From Oscillospiraceae bacterium (lineage in GTDB: Bacteria; Bacillota; Clostridia; Oscillospirales; CAG-272), in contig SVSB01000028.1 of the NCBI GenBank assembly GCA_015064505.1, positions 1-39,689 on the forward strand: a stretch of 39,689 bases of DNA, given 5' to 3'. The notes beneath the pieces were generated by a model. The model was not told the DNA's origin. It did no database searches and worked only from the letters and a program-made list of their open reading frames with translations. Below, piece after piece: positions 10,101-20,443 of the stretch (its first letter is position 1; each line of letters starts with the position of its first letter). The position numbers were made by a program, and so were the translations under genes.

Positions 10101-10169
10101 CTGCGCCGCACGGGAATTATTTCAACGCCCATCCTTTCGGTCTTGAAATTAAAAAATCCTGTTGATTGA
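7104..10169 (+). CDS. GH106-like glycoside hydrolase, putative alpha-L-rhamnosidase
   Basis: Large 1021-residue protein starting 8 bases after GGAGGA. The N-terminal stretch (EYRGTPFWAWN, then GLGGFHMHCR and AWLYDEDKWPSG) is typical of the TIM-barrel hydrolases grouped with GH106, whose characterised members are alpha-L-rhamnosidases. A conserved TDEPQ sits at residues 221-225, and GMLSELYGVTGWDF near residue 370 is a second signature of these proteins. Residues about 505-580 (YDVIVVPECETLR, then AAGGKLVFMGD) resemble the glutaminase-like fold found beside the barrel in GH42-type enzymes. The C-terminal third is predicted beta-sandwich, probably galactose-binding-like. There is no signal peptide, so it should act in the cytoplasm. 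It follows the lipoprotein GH78 by 23 bases, probably in one transcript. Exact family and substrate are uncertain, because the N-terminal motif differs from the WWHW form of characterised GH106 enzymes. Confidence 0.68.
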   Translation: MLYDKNRNDLSIDKELFKNPTSEYRGTPFWAWNCKLEKEELLRQIDVFKEMGLGGFHMHCRQGLATPYLSDEFMELVKACNEKAKKNGMLAWLYDEDKWPSGFGGGYVTKDVEYRQRFIVFTCDPNFKPRPASVLIARFDVVLDENKCLKSYKKVGDGDAIEGTLWAVWRMIALPNPWHNNQTYVDTFNKKAMERFIEVTHERYFDAVGKDFGKSIPAIFTDEPQFLAKGTLPYADSRTDVRLPWTDDLEDTFVAAYGTSLVDSLPELLWDLPDGRISLARYRYHDHVSERFASAFADTLGKWCDDHGIALTGHMLEEPTLKQQTRVVGDCMRHYRAFGIPGIDMLCNHMELTTAKQCQSAAHQYGREGMLSELYGVTGWDFDFRGHKHQGDWQAALGVTVRVHHLSWVSMKGPAKRDYPASISYQSPWYKEYRYVEDHFARVNTALTRGKPYVKVAVIHPVESYWLHFGPNEQTQHLRDKLDDNFMNVTHWLLKGNIDFDYICESTFPQQCEKGGAPLKVGEMEYDVIVVPECETLRRSTLDRLEAFRAAGGKLVFMGDAPKYEDAIPSDRGKALFEKSRRIAFSKGALLAELEEDRTLEIRDANGAFTNGLLHQVRRDTDGFWLFVAHCTEPYNKDVATRQDILISVNGRYKPQLWDTASGEIKPITYETRNGKTKIRATLYDYDSLLLFLEDTNEDGTYVAETKQSRAVRVDVPMLVDYTLSEPNALLLDMPRYGLDGEELAGSEEILRADAAIRARLGYPAGKTQPWVIPARPAEHTVTLEFTVHSEIDYAEPYLALEDADIADIVWNGEAVKKNICGYYVDKAIEKIALPPVKTGDNTLKVTIPFGERSNCEAMYLLGNFGVRVTGKLLTVTALPEKLGFGDLTCQGLPFYGGEVSYHLPVSFAEDAAAEITVPHYSAAVNTVAVDGERKAVIAYPPYRAELGRIEKGEHTVTVTSYISRRNCFGDVHNADEKFSWQGPSAWVTKDSLWTYEYRLRRTGIISTPILSVLKLKNPVD

Positions 10170-10190
10170 TAATACTTTATGTGATATACT
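10162..10190 (+). promoter_or_regulatory. Sigma-A type promoter for the GH127 gene
   Basis: TTGATT (10162-10167) and TATACT (10185-10190) are separated by 17 bases. The -35 box overlaps the last codons of the GH106-like gene, so the GH127 gene probably has its own transcript in addition to any read-through. Confidence 0.6.
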
Positions 10191-10241
10191 GTAACGGGAA
10201 TTTAACCCCAAGACCTGTATCAACGGAAAGGACACTTGAAA

Positions 10242-12041
10242 ATGGAAAGAATAAGCTTTTTGCACATAGACGTAAAAGAAGGCTTCTGGAAAGCCAAGAG
10301 AGATATGCTGAAGAACGTGACGGTGAACGCCGTATACAACCGTTTCAGCGATACTTATCGCTTTGATGCGCTTAAATGTAAGCCCACGGAGCTGTATACC
10401 CCCCACGTTTTCTGGGATTCCGACGTTGCAAAATGGATAGAGGGTGCCTGTTATCTGCTTATGGAGGAGCAGGATGACGAGCTTCTTCGTAAGGTCGAGG
10501 ATGCGGTAGACGATATTATCGCAAACGCCGATGAAAACGGGTATTTCAATTCCCATTTTCTTGTGGTAGATCAGGATAAAAGGTTCAAGATACGCGACAG
10601 GCACGAGCTTTACTGCGCGGGACATCTGATCGAGGCGGCAATAGCCCACCGTGACGCAACGGGCAACGACCGTTTCCTTAAGGCGATGTGCAAATATGCC
10701 GACTACATAGAAAAGGTGTTCAAAAACGAAAAGAGCGCCGCTTATATTACTCCCGGTCATCCGGAGCTTGAACTCGCTCTCGTAAGGCTTTACGTAGCCA
10801 CGGGAGAAAGACGTTACTTTGAGCTTGCCGAATATTTCGTTGACGAGCACGGTAAATACGGAGAGCGTCTCATTGACGCCACCACCCTGAAATACAATCA
10901 GGATGAAACACCGCTTAAGGACAGAGAAACCATAGACGGACATTGCGTTCGCGCTCTCTATCTTTACAGTGCCGCGGCGGACGTTGCTTATCTTCGCAAC
11001 GACAAGGAGCTTGCTGACGCATGCAAGCGGGTGTTTGATAATCTTGTGAACAAGCGTATGTACATTACGGGCGCGTCGGGATCAACGAACATCGGAGAGG
11101 CGTATACCGTTGATTACCATTTACCGAACCGCACCGCTTATGCGGAGACCTGCGCATCTTACGCGCTGATGCTTTTCGGCAGCCGAATGTTTAATATCGA
11201 GCAGGACTCAAAGTATGCCGACGCCGTAGAAAGAGCGTTCTACAACGGCTTTTTGTCGGGCGTATCTCTTGACGGCAAGGCGTTCTTCTATGAAAATCCC
11301 CTTGAGCTTGATCCCGAATTCAATGACGTTTATCACGCTACCGTAAGAAAAGAAAGATTTCCCATCACCCAGCGCAAGGAGGTGTTCGGTTGCTCCTGCT
11401 GCCCTCCGAACGTAGTGCGTCTGCTTGCATCTCTCGGTGATTATATGTACGGCTACGATGAAGACGTGCTGTACGTTCATCAATATGCCGCTTCCGCTAT
11501 GGAATTTGAAGGGATGTCCGTAGAGCAGATCACCGAATATCCGAAGAACGGTAGTATCAAGCTGAAATTCAATACCAACGGCAGAAAGCTTGCCCTTCGT
11601 ATTCCCGGCTGGTGCAGAAGCTTCAGCATTGACTGTGATTACGAGCTTGTAAACGGCTATGCCGTTATATCCGAAGCGCGCGGCTCTGTGAGCTTGGATC
11701 TCAAGATGCCCGTAACTCCCATCCGCGCAAATCGCCGCGTTCACGACAATGCCGGCAGAATAGCGTTTATGCGCGGTCCCGTGGTTTACTGCGCCGAGGG
11801 CGTTGATAACGGCAAGGACGTAAGAAATATCCGCGTGGATATAAGGAGCGAGTTTGAGCTGAAGGAATCGGAATTCCTTCTGCCCACATTGCATACCACC
11901 GCGTATCAGCAACCTGAAAGCGACGAGCTTTACTCCGTTGCGGAGTATAACTGGATAGAAGCTCCCCTTACGCTTATTCCTTACTATGCTTTTGCAAACC
12001 GCGGCGTAAGCGAAATGAACGTTTGGCTGCTTGAGAAATAA
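10242..12041 (+). CDS. GH127 (DUF1680) beta-L-arabinofuranosidase
   Basis: Releases beta-L-arabinofuranose from arabinooligosaccharides or pectic and hydroxyproline-linked glycans. The 599-residue protein has the family's zinc and catalytic set: Glu302 and Cys304 (AETCAS), then Cys384, Cys386 and Cys387 in GCSCCPPNVVR. These correspond to Glu338, Cys340, Cys417 and Cys418 of Bifidobacterium HypBA1, where Cys417 is the nucleophile. GHLIEAA near residue 125 and the TGASGSTNIGEAY stretch near 280 are further family marks. I chose ATG at 10242, 10 bases after GGAAAGG; an in-frame TTG at 10236 is too close to that site. There is no signal peptide. It lies after three rhamnosidase-type genes and ends at a bidirectional hairpin. 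The sibling family GH146 shares the Cys-Zn site, so family assignment is the main doubt. Confidence 0.88.
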   Translation: MERISFLHIDVKEGFWKAKRDMLKNVTVNAVYNRFSDTYRFDALKCKPTELYTPHVFWDSDVAKWIEGACYLLMEEQDDELLRKVEDAVDDIIANADENGYFNSHFLVVDQDKRFKIRDRHELYCAGHLIEAAIAHRDATGNDRFLKAMCKYADYIEKVFKNEKSAAYITPGHPELELALVRLYVATGERRYFELAEYFVDEHGKYGERLIDATTLKYNQDETPLKDRETIDGHCVRALYLYSAAADVAYLRNDKELADACKRVFDNLVNKRMYITGASGSTNIGEAYTVDYHLPNRTAYAETCASYALMLFGSRMFNIEQDSKYADAVERAFYNGFLSGVSLDGKAFFYENPLELDPEFNDVYHATVRKERFPITQRKEVFGCSCCPPNVVRLLASLGDYMYGYDEDVLYVHQYAASAMEFEGMSVEQITEYPKNGSIKLKFNTNGRKLALRIPGWCRSFSIDCDYELVNGYAVISEARGSVSLDLKMPVTPIRANRRVHDNAGRIAFMRGPVVYCAEGVDNGKDVRNIRVDIRSEFELKESEFLLPTLHTTAYQQPESDELYSVAEYNWIEAPLTLIPYYAFANRGVSEMNVWLLEK

Positions 12042-12070
12042 TTGAACGGATAGCAAAAACGAACAATAAT

Positions 12071-12113
12071 AAGACCCCTCCTACGGTTTTCCCAAACCGC
12101 AGGAGGGATCTTT
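12071..12113. terminator. Bidirectional terminator hairpin
   Basis: CTCCTACGGTTT and AAACCGCAGGAG form a 12-base stem with one A-C mismatch and a 4-base loop, flanked by AAGA and TCTT. It lies between the convergent GH127 and DUF2079 genes and can serve both. Confidence 0.8.
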
Positions 12114-12134
12114 ACATCAGTGGTTCATTTGTCG

Positions 12135-13862
12135 TTATCGGCTCTTTTTCATAACGCAGACTATATCGTCTACCTCAAAAACGACGACGTAGCCAAGGTC
12201 GGCGTATTTTGCGGGATAAGCATCCCATTCCGCGTAGCGCAGGTCGGCTACCACGTAGTCGGTTTCCTGCATATCCTCTATCTCGTATATCTCCTGCCTG
12301 TTTGCAAGATGCGCAACGATAAAGGTGGAGGCGGAAACGGAAACGTCGTCGGGCACATAGGTCATTGCCTCGTCGAGTGCTTCGATCTCCACGGAAAGGG
12401 TATCCATATAGGTGATATATCTTATATGGGAGGGCATACGAGCGGAGGCGGTCAGCATGCAGGCGGTGCAGGCAAGGGTAACGAGGCTGCGGCGCACGGA
12501 GCTCTTCAAATCCGCGTAATTAAGCATTGCCAGATAGAAAAGAAGGGCAAGACTGCCGAAAACGTATTGAAAATCAATGGAGTACTGATATACGTAATCG
12601 GGCATCAGGTTTACAAGCAACAAACCGCCGAAAAGGACGTAGCGGGATATTTTCTTGGTTGCAAAGGGAAGAACGCCCAAGGGCAGAAGCATCAATACGG
12701 CAAACTGAAGCTTTTCCGTTTCCGTGCATTCCTTTATGATGCGGAAGGGATCCTTAAGGGCGGTGATGATAACGCCCATAAGAGTTCCGTCGGAGGAGAG
12801 ATTGTTATAGCGGTAAGCCATAACGCCGAGTCCGTGGGAATTAAGATAAGCGCAGGCGGCAAGGAAGTAAGCAACCGAAAGTGCGGTCATGGCGGTGCCA
12901 AGTGCCTTGCGCTTGCCCGAAAACAGCAGATAAAGACCGAGAAAAGCAACATATACTGCCGCATCCTCTTTTACGGAGCAGGTAAGAACGGAGAATATCA
13001 GCGTTGGAACCAAGCTGCCTTTTTCCGCAAAATATACGGTCCAGAGCAGTAAAACGGGCAAAAAACAGTTTTCGTGGAAATCGTACATACAGCCGCCCGT
13101 GAGCGCAGGATGTACCAGATAGAGAAGGGAAAACACCGTTGCCGCAACGTTTGAAAGTCCGAGCCTTTTGGATATTTTCCAAAGGGGAATAACGCCGAGG
13201 GAGAGTGCGATCGCCTGAATGATCTGCACGGTTTCGGGGCGCGGGAAAAGGGCGTATACGGGCAAAGCCAGATAAAAAACGGGGGAGAGATGCACCGCAA
13301 AGTGGGAAAGCTCGAAGCCTCTCTCACAGGTGGTGTAGGGAATAAAGCGCTCCTTCAAGGACCAGAACGCCTGAGCGAAAATGCCGAAATCAAAGGATGG
13401 GGCGCGGTATGCGGCGTATCTGCTTACGGTCACGGCGCTGAGGTATACCGTATAAAGCAGTGCGGCACAGGCAACGGCGGTAATAAAAAACGCCTTGCTT
13501 TCCGATTTGGTCCTTATGCTGTCAAGACTGCGGGAGCAGTAAATTCCGATAACGGTCATAAACGTTACGGCGCCGATGAAAAGAAAGGCGTCCTTGTTAT
13601 CGTGCACCGCTTTGCCGCAATGCAAAAGGGCGGATATGAACAGTATTATTCTGCCAATGTGCAAAGCCTTTTCCCCTTCAAGCAAAAAGGCAGAGGCAAG
13701 CAGGGGAAGCAGAATTATAAGCGCGGAAGCAAGAGATATTGCGGCGGATATGCCGAAACTGCTTAATGCAACGTAAGTCATCCATACGCAAAAAACGGCA
13801 ACGAGCAAAGCTTCGCGCGCCGAATATATTCGGGAGATTATCCCTTCTGTGATCTTTTTCAC
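12135..13862 (-). CDS. DUF2079 polytopic membrane protein
   Basis: A 575-residue integral membrane protein with about a dozen hydrophobic segments. The stretch SFDFGIFAQAFWSL (about 156-169), followed by HFAVHLSPVFYLALPVYALFP and YDFHENCFLPVLL, is the signature of DUF2079, a family related to GT-C glycosyltransferases and of unproven function. The acidic residue in FDFG lies at the outer end of a membrane segment, as in GT-C enzymes. The C-terminal part (about 480-575) is soluble and outward-facing in this reading. The start is GTG at 13862, preceded by AGGAG 7 bases upstream; no ATG competes nearby. It is alone on its strand, so no partner suggests a substrate. A role in moving sugars from lipid carriers is inference. 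Confidence 0.82.
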   Translation of the reverse strand: MKKITEGIISRIYSAREALLVAVFCVWMTYVALSSFGISAAISLASALIILLPLLASAFLLEGEKALHIGRIILFISALLHCGKAVHDNKDAFLFIGAVTFMTVIGIYCSRSLDSIRTKSESKAFFITAVACAALLYTVYLSAVTVSRYAAYRAPSFDFGIFAQAFWSLKERFIPYTTCERGFELSHFAVHLSPVFYLALPVYALFPRPETVQIIQAIALSLGVIPLWKISKRLGLSNVAATVFSLLYLVHPALTGGCMYDFHENCFLPVLLLWTVYFAEKGSLVPTLIFSVLTCSVKEDAAVYVAFLGLYLLFSGKRKALGTAMTALSVAYFLAACAYLNSHGLGVMAYRYNNLSSDGTLMGVIITALKDPFRIIKECTETEKLQFAVLMLLPLGVLPFATKKISRYVLFGGLLLVNLMPDYVYQYSIDFQYVFGSLALLFYLAMLNYADLKSSVRRSLVTLACTACMLTASARMPSHIRYITYMDTLSVEIEALDEAMTYVPDDVSVSASTFIVAHLANRQEIYEIEDMQETDYVVADLRYAEWDAYPAKYADLGYVVVFEVDDIVCVMKKSR

Positions 13863-13888
13863 GTTATTCTCCTGAAAGGTAATAATTC

Positions 13889-13917
13889 ATATTAACACAT
13901 TTAGTGGCTTTTGTCTA
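13889..13917 (-). promoter_or_regulatory. Possible promoter for the DUF2079 gene
   Basis: Read on the minus strand, TAGACA (13917-13912) and TAATAT (13894-13889) are 17 bases apart and lie 27 bases before the GTG start. The -10 box matches the consensus at four positions only. Confidence 0.4.
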
Positions 13918-13946
13918 CATAAAAGTTCCGATTTTGGTACAAATTA

Positions 13947-13975
13947 TTGACAACCGTGGAATTAACAATTATAAT
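13947..13975 (+). promoter_or_regulatory. Perfect consensus sigma-A promoter
   Basis: TTGACA (13947-13952), 17 bases, TATAAT (13970-13975): both hexamers and the spacer equal the consensus. The DUF1858 start codon is 33 bases downstream, leaving a leader of about 25 bases. Confidence 0.88.
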
Positions 13976-14008
13976 GTAGAGGAAAAACAACAGAAAAAGA
14001 GGTTTACT

Positions 14009-14212
14009 ATGGAAATTACGAAAAAGAGCATTATCGGTGATATTCTTGATGCGGAGCCCGATACCGCACAGTTCTTCTTTGAGATAGGCATGCATTGCCT
14101 CGGTTGCCCTCACTCCCGCGGCGAGTCCGTTGAGGATGCTTGTATGGTTCACGGCACCGATGCCGACGCTCTCATCAAAAAGATCAATGATTTCCTTGCC
14201 GCAAAGAAGTAA
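14009..14212 (+). CDS. DUF1858 domain protein
   Basis: A 67-residue soluble protein that is a single DUF1858 domain. It carries Cys30 and Cys33 in HCLGCP and a third cysteine at 45 (EDACMVHG), the usual pattern of this family, which is often fused or linked to redox and iron-sulfur proteins. Its biochemical role is not established. I chose ATG at 14009, preceded by AGAGG at 13998-14002; the open frame continues upstream but that part overlaps the promoter. The stop codon shares one base with the trmK start (TAATG), so translation is probably coupled. Confidence 0.85.
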   Translation: MEITKKSIIGDILDAEPDTAQFFFEIGMHCLGCPHSRGESVEDACMVHGTDADALIKKINDFLAAKK

Positions 14213-14907
14213 TGCACGGGCAAGTTGAATTCGGAAAGCGGCTTTCCGCGGCGGCAGAGCTTGTTCGCCCGGGGGCCGTTTTTGCCGATATAGGAACCGA
14301 TCACGCATCCCTCCCCATATATCTTGCCTCCCTTGGCAGAATAAAACACGCTTATGCCTGCGACGTTGCCGAAAAGCCCGTGGCGGTTGCTGAGAGAAAT
14401 ATTGCGGAATCGGGATTTTCGCATCTTATCGACGTGCGCCTGACGGACGGATTTTGCGGTCTTGAAGGACTTGGCATCACCGATGCCGCCCTGTGCGGAA
14501 TGGGCGCGGAGCTTATGGCACAGCTTATTTCCGCAGAGAGTGCGGAGTTTATAAAAAGGGATAGAGTAAGACTTATTCTCCAGCCAATGTCCCGCACCGC
14601 CTTCTTGCGGAGCTTTCTTGCGGAAAACGGTTTTTCCGCGGTGGAGGAGCTTATCGTGCGTGATATGGGAAGGCAGTACGAAATTATTTGTGCCGAATAC
14701 ACCGGTGAGCCTTACGAGCTTAATCCCGTTGAAGCGTTGCTCGGCAGAAAAAACATTGCCCGAGGAGGCGAGGAGCTTGCGGTGCTGTGCCGCAGAAGGC
14801 GCTTGCATCTGCAGAACGTACTGGGCGGTCAGACGGAAGAGGAGCAAAAGACCACCGAGGGACTGATATCAGAGCTTGAAAAAATAGAAAACGAGGTGCT
14901 GAAATGA
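14212..14907 (+). CDS. trmK: tRNA (adenine(22)-N1)-methyltransferase TrmK
   Basis: Methylates A22 of tRNAs with S-adenosylmethionine. The 231-residue protein has the class I methyltransferase motif FADIGTDHASLPIYL (about 25-39), then CDVAEKPVAVAERN, and the family's later LILQPMSRTAFLRSFL segment and MGRQYEII strand. Length matches the family. It overlaps the preceding DUF1858 stop by one base and the following nif3 start by four (ATGA). The trmK-nif3 order is conserved in many Bacillota, which supports both calls. Confidence 0.93.
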   Translation: MHGQVEFGKRLSAAAELVRPGAVFADIGTDHASLPIYLASLGRIKHAYACDVAEKPVAVAERNIAESGFSHLIDVRLTDGFCGLEGLGITDAALCGMGAELMAQLISAESAEFIKRDRVRLILQPMSRTAFLRSFLAENGFSAVEELIVRDMGRQYEIICAEYTGEPYELNPVEALLGRKNIARGGEELAVLCRRRRLHLQNVLGGQTEEEQKTTEGLISELEKIENEVLK

Positions 14908-15665
14908 CCGTTTACGAACTATACGAGGCTTTATCAAAGGAGATACCGCAGGAGCTTTCCATGCCCTGGGATAACGACGGGCTTCAGCTTTGCCCCGATC
15001 CCCAAAGAGAGGTAAAAAAAGTGCTTTGCGCACTTGATCTTACTTACGAAGCCGCAAAGCTTGCAGTGGAAAACGGCTGTGATGCAGTAATGACCCATCA
15101 TCCCTTTATGTTTGCGCCTGTTCGCAGTGTGCGCCTGGGCGAGGGAAAGGGTGACGCCCTTTTGCTTCTTGCAAAAAACGGAATTTCAGCCATGAGCTTT
15201 CACACCCGTTACGACGCTCTTGACGGCGGAATGAACGATATGCTGTGCCGCGCGCTGGGTCTTGAGATCGGCGAGCGCTTCGGAGATAAGGGTGAGGAGA
15301 TCGGCAGACTTTCCGAGATACCCGAAACCGATATAAGGGAATTTGCCGCAAGGGTAAAAAAGGCACTTGGCGCGCCCGTTGCGCTTCTTTCCGCAGGGGA
15401 GAAAAATACGGTTAAAAAAATCGCCCTTTGCGGTGGCGACGGTAAGGATTTTATTATCCCCGCCGCAAGATGCGGTGCGGATATACTTATTACGGGCAGA
15501 GCAAGCTATAATACCGCCGTTGAAGCGCAGGAGCACGGCATCGCGCTCCTTGAATGCGGACATTTTTATACGGAGGTAATATGCCTTCCCGACTTTGCCG
15601 CAAGGCTCCGCGAAAAAGGCGTTGAAGCCGTAATTTACGATAAATGCGAAATTGAAGCTGTATAA
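14904..15665 (+). CDS. Nif3-like dinuclear metal centre protein
   Basis: A 253-residue NIF3/YqfO-family protein; members form hexameric rings with a dinuclear metal site and are proposed GTP cyclohydrolase-like or metal-handling proteins, with no settled reaction. Metal ligand motifs are visible: MTHHPFMF near residue 65, SFHTRYDALDGGMND near 97, and ECGHFYTE near 216. It lacks the extra PII-like insert present in the longer YqfO type, so it is the short form. It is translationally coupled to trmK through an ATGA overlap and closes the operon before a strong hairpin. Confidence 0.9.
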   Translation: MTVYELYEALSKEIPQELSMPWDNDGLQLCPDPQREVKKVLCALDLTYEAAKLAVENGCDAVMTHHPFMFAPVRSVRLGEGKGDALLLLAKNGISAMSFHTRYDALDGGMNDMLCRALGLEIGERFGDKGEEIGRLSEIPETDIREFAARVKKALGAPVALLSAGEKNTVKKIALCGGDGKDFIIPAARCGADILITGRASYNTAVEAQEHGIALLECGHFYTEVICLPDFAARLREKGVEAVIYDKCEIEAV

Positions 15666-15696
15666 AGCAAAAATTGCCCAAAAAGAATAAGAAAAC

Positions 15697-15779
15697 AACG
15701 GACCGTCGAGGACGCCGGTCCCTACGGTTGGATAATTTTTACCTCGTAGGGATAGGCCTTTGGACGGTCCGTTTTTTAT
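15697..15779. terminator. Nested hairpin terminator, possibly a repeat element
   Basis: AACGGACCGTC (15697-15707) pairs perfectly with GACGGTCCGTT (15763-15773), followed by a run of T. Inside, CCCTACG and CGTAGGG make a second stem. The T run contains the stop codon of the convergent methyltransferase gene. The nested, GC-rich layout resembles small interspersed elements more than a simple terminator. Confidence 0.75.
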
Positions 15780-16930
15780 TCAAGTCCTAAAAACGCTTTT
15801 GCTTGGGCGTACTGCCTTTCGGCTTTTTCGATATTTGCCTTGGAATTGCCGAGAGTTGCGCGGATCATTACGTTTTTGGGCGTATCGTCGGGGTCTATAA
15901 GCTCTGCGGCAACCACGGTATAGCCGTTCTTTTCAAGATACAAGGTGCGCAGACCGTCCGTAAGGGCGGTGCAAAGCTTGTCCGATAGGATACCGAAGCG
16001 CGTAACGAACTCAAGGGGTGCGCATTTGATGTTTTTGCTCAACTCCCTGTGGCAACAGGGGGTGGAGAGCACCGCCCTTGCCTTAAGTCTGACTGCCGTT
16101 TCAAGTACTATATCCGTTGCGGTGTTGCAGGCGTGGAGCGAAAGCACGAGATGGGGAACGATATCGCTCTCCAGCTTTCTTATATCCACACAGCGGAAGG
16201 TCATTCCGTCAAAGCCCAGCTTTTTTGCGGTCTTCTCGCATTCCGCGAGCACGTCGCCCTTGAGATCTGCGCATAGCATATTGGTCTTGCGGTTCAGAAT
16301 ATTTGCAAGATAGTGATATACCGCAAAGCTAAGATAGCATTTTCCGCAGCAAAGATCGTAGACGTTTATCTCACCGTCCTCGGGGAGCACGCGGCATACG
16401 TCGCGCACGAATTCAAGGAAGCGGCATATCTGGCGGAATTTGGATTGGCGGGATGGGAGCACGTTGCCGTTTTTATCGGAAACGCCAAGCTCGTAAAGAA
16501 AGGGCTCCGCTCCCGTAAGCATACGGTTCTTTTCTTTGTGAAGAGGTGCCTGCTCGGCTTTTTTTGCCTCTGCCGTGCCCTCAAGAGCACTGCGGAGCTT
16601 CGGAGATACGTTGAGCATCTCCTTGCCCTTGCGGCTTTTTTTATATATGGCGTCGCCGTTTTCCGTGATAAGATCCGCTTGCTCAAAACGGCCCAAACCG
16701 TCACCTAAGGCGTCAGTGGGGAATTCTTCGCTGTTCTTCTGGGTTACGCGCCCGTCGGGGAGATACGTTTCAAGCACGAACAGCTTCCCCTTGGGGGAAG
16801 TGCGGCACACCAGCTTCATTTTTGCGGCGGCGCCCTCCGTTGGCTTTGACAGCACCAGCATACGGGCATTCTCCAGCTCAAAGGCGCGTGCGGCGGATAG
16901 GAGAAGCTTTTCCTGTATTTCGGTAAGCAT
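15776..16930 (-). CDS. Class I SAM-dependent methyltransferase (Methyltransf_32-like)
   Basis: A 384-residue protein with a methyltransferase core in its second half. INVYDLCCGKCYLSFAVYHYL (about 189-209) is motif I, CADLKGDVLAECEKTAKKLGF follows as the next strand and helix, and LSLHACNTATD and STPCCHRELSK are typical of the Methyltransf_32/GSTCD-like group. The N-terminal half is a charged region of unknown role. The substrate is unknown; relatives are suspected RNA methyltransferases. Its start shares one base with the plsY stop (TAATG on the minus strand), so it is translated with plsY. The pairing with a lipid enzyme gives no clear functional clue. Confidence 0.8.
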   Translation of the reverse strand: MLTEIQEKLLLSAARAFELENARMLVLSKPTEGAAAKMKLVCRTSPKGKLFVLETYLPDGRVTQKNSEEFPTDALGDGLGRFEQADLITENGDAIYKKSRKGKEMLNVSPKLRSALEGTAEAKKAEQAPLHKEKNRMLTGAEPFLYELGVSDKNGNVLPSRQSKFRQICRFLEFVRDVCRVLPEDGEINVYDLCCGKCYLSFAVYHYLANILNRKTNMLCADLKGDVLAECEKTAKKLGFDGMTFRCVDIRKLESDIVPHLVLSLHACNTATDIVLETAVRLKARAVLSTPCCHRELSKNIKCAPLEFVTRFGILSDKLCTALTDGLRTLYLEKNGYTVVAAELIDPDDTPKNVMIRATLGNSKANIEKAERQYAQAKAFLGLE

Positions 16931-17667
16931 TACTTGCCGTCCTTTCCGCTTTCTCCGTTATCATCCTTCTTTTTCTTTTTGAAGGATATTTTGTTTTCCG
17001 TACCGTTCCAAAGGCGCTTGATATTCTCGCGATGGCGCCATACTATAAGTGCGGCGATCACGAGAGCAAAGATATTGGATATGCCGGGGCCGTAAAGACG
17101 GTTAAGCAGCACGGGGTAGAGCATAACGCAGATAACGGATGCAAGGCTTACGTATTTGAAGCCCCATACCATAAGTACGAACAGTATAAGCAGGCACACG
17201 AACGCCATAGGGGAGAGCACTGCGGCGGCTGCCGCAACGGCGGCAACACCCTTGCCTCCGCGCATTTTGTAGTAGATGGGGAAGCAGTGTCCCGTTATTG
17301 AGAAAAGGGCGGCTGTGTACGCGGCAAGGTTCATATATTCCATACCGAGCTGATCGGAAAGGCTTCCAAAGCCCATTGCGATAAGCTGGGTAAGAAGAAT
17401 TGCGATAACGGTCTTGCCAAGGTCCCCCAGAAGGGTTATGGCGGCGGCTCCTTTGCCGAAGGTGCGCAGCATATTGGTCATTCCCGCATTTCCGCTTCCG
17501 TAGTCGCGGATGTCCTTCTTGTAACGAAGCTTGGAGTAGAGGACTGCGGTATTGATACTGCCGAGAAAATAACCGAGGGCAGCGGCAATAAGTACGGTAA
17601 CGAGCATAATTACCGTTTCCTTAACGAGGAAGGTCTCCGTTGCCGCGGCAAGAGAAATAAAATTCAT
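16930..17667 (-). CDS. plsY: Acyl-phosphate glycerol-3-phosphate acyltransferase PlsY
   Basis: Membrane enzyme that acylates glycerol-3-phosphate from acyl-phosphate, the first step of phospholipid synthesis. The 245-residue protein has the family motifs: LGSINTAVL and DYGSGNAGMTNMLRTFG in the first loop, GHCFPIYYKMRGGKGVA in the second, and WRHRENIKRL near the end. Five or so membrane segments are visible. I chose ATG at 17667, which has AAAGGAG 6 bases upstream; a longer frame to 17706 lacks a binding site. GNAGMTN replaces the commoner GNIGATN, a variation seen in Clostridia. A basic tail (FKKKKKDD) ends the protein. A minus-strand TATAAT at 17701-17696 is a likely -10 box. Confidence 0.93.
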   Translation of the reverse strand: MNFISLAAATETFLVKETVIMLVTVLIAAALGYFLGSINTAVLYSKLRYKKDIRDYGSGNAGMTNMLRTFGKGAAAITLLGDLGKTVIAILLTQLIAMGFGSLSDQLGMEYMNLAAYTAALFSITGHCFPIYYKMRGGKGVAAVAAAAAVLSPMAFVCLLILFVLMVWGFKYVSLASVICVMLYPVLLNRLYGPGISNIFALVIAALIVWRHRENIKRLWNGTENKISFKKKKKDDNGESGKDGK

Positions 17668-17767
17668 AAAGGCTCCTTTGGTGGTTAATAAAAATATTAT
17701 ACACAACGCCGCTGAAAAATGAAAGTGTTTTTTGAAAATTCTTACGCGCGGGCACGAAGATTTTGAA

Positions 17768-20393
<2,626 letters not shown>

Positions 20394-20443
20394 AATAATA
20401 CCGTTCCTCGTGTTTTTTAACAGTATATTCACAACGCGCGGGA

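Noticed and set aside
12120-13052. Long + strand open frame opposite the DUF2079 gene
   Set aside because: The translation is rich in Gly, His and Lys without any domain, and the minus-strand frame gives a coherent membrane protein of a known family.
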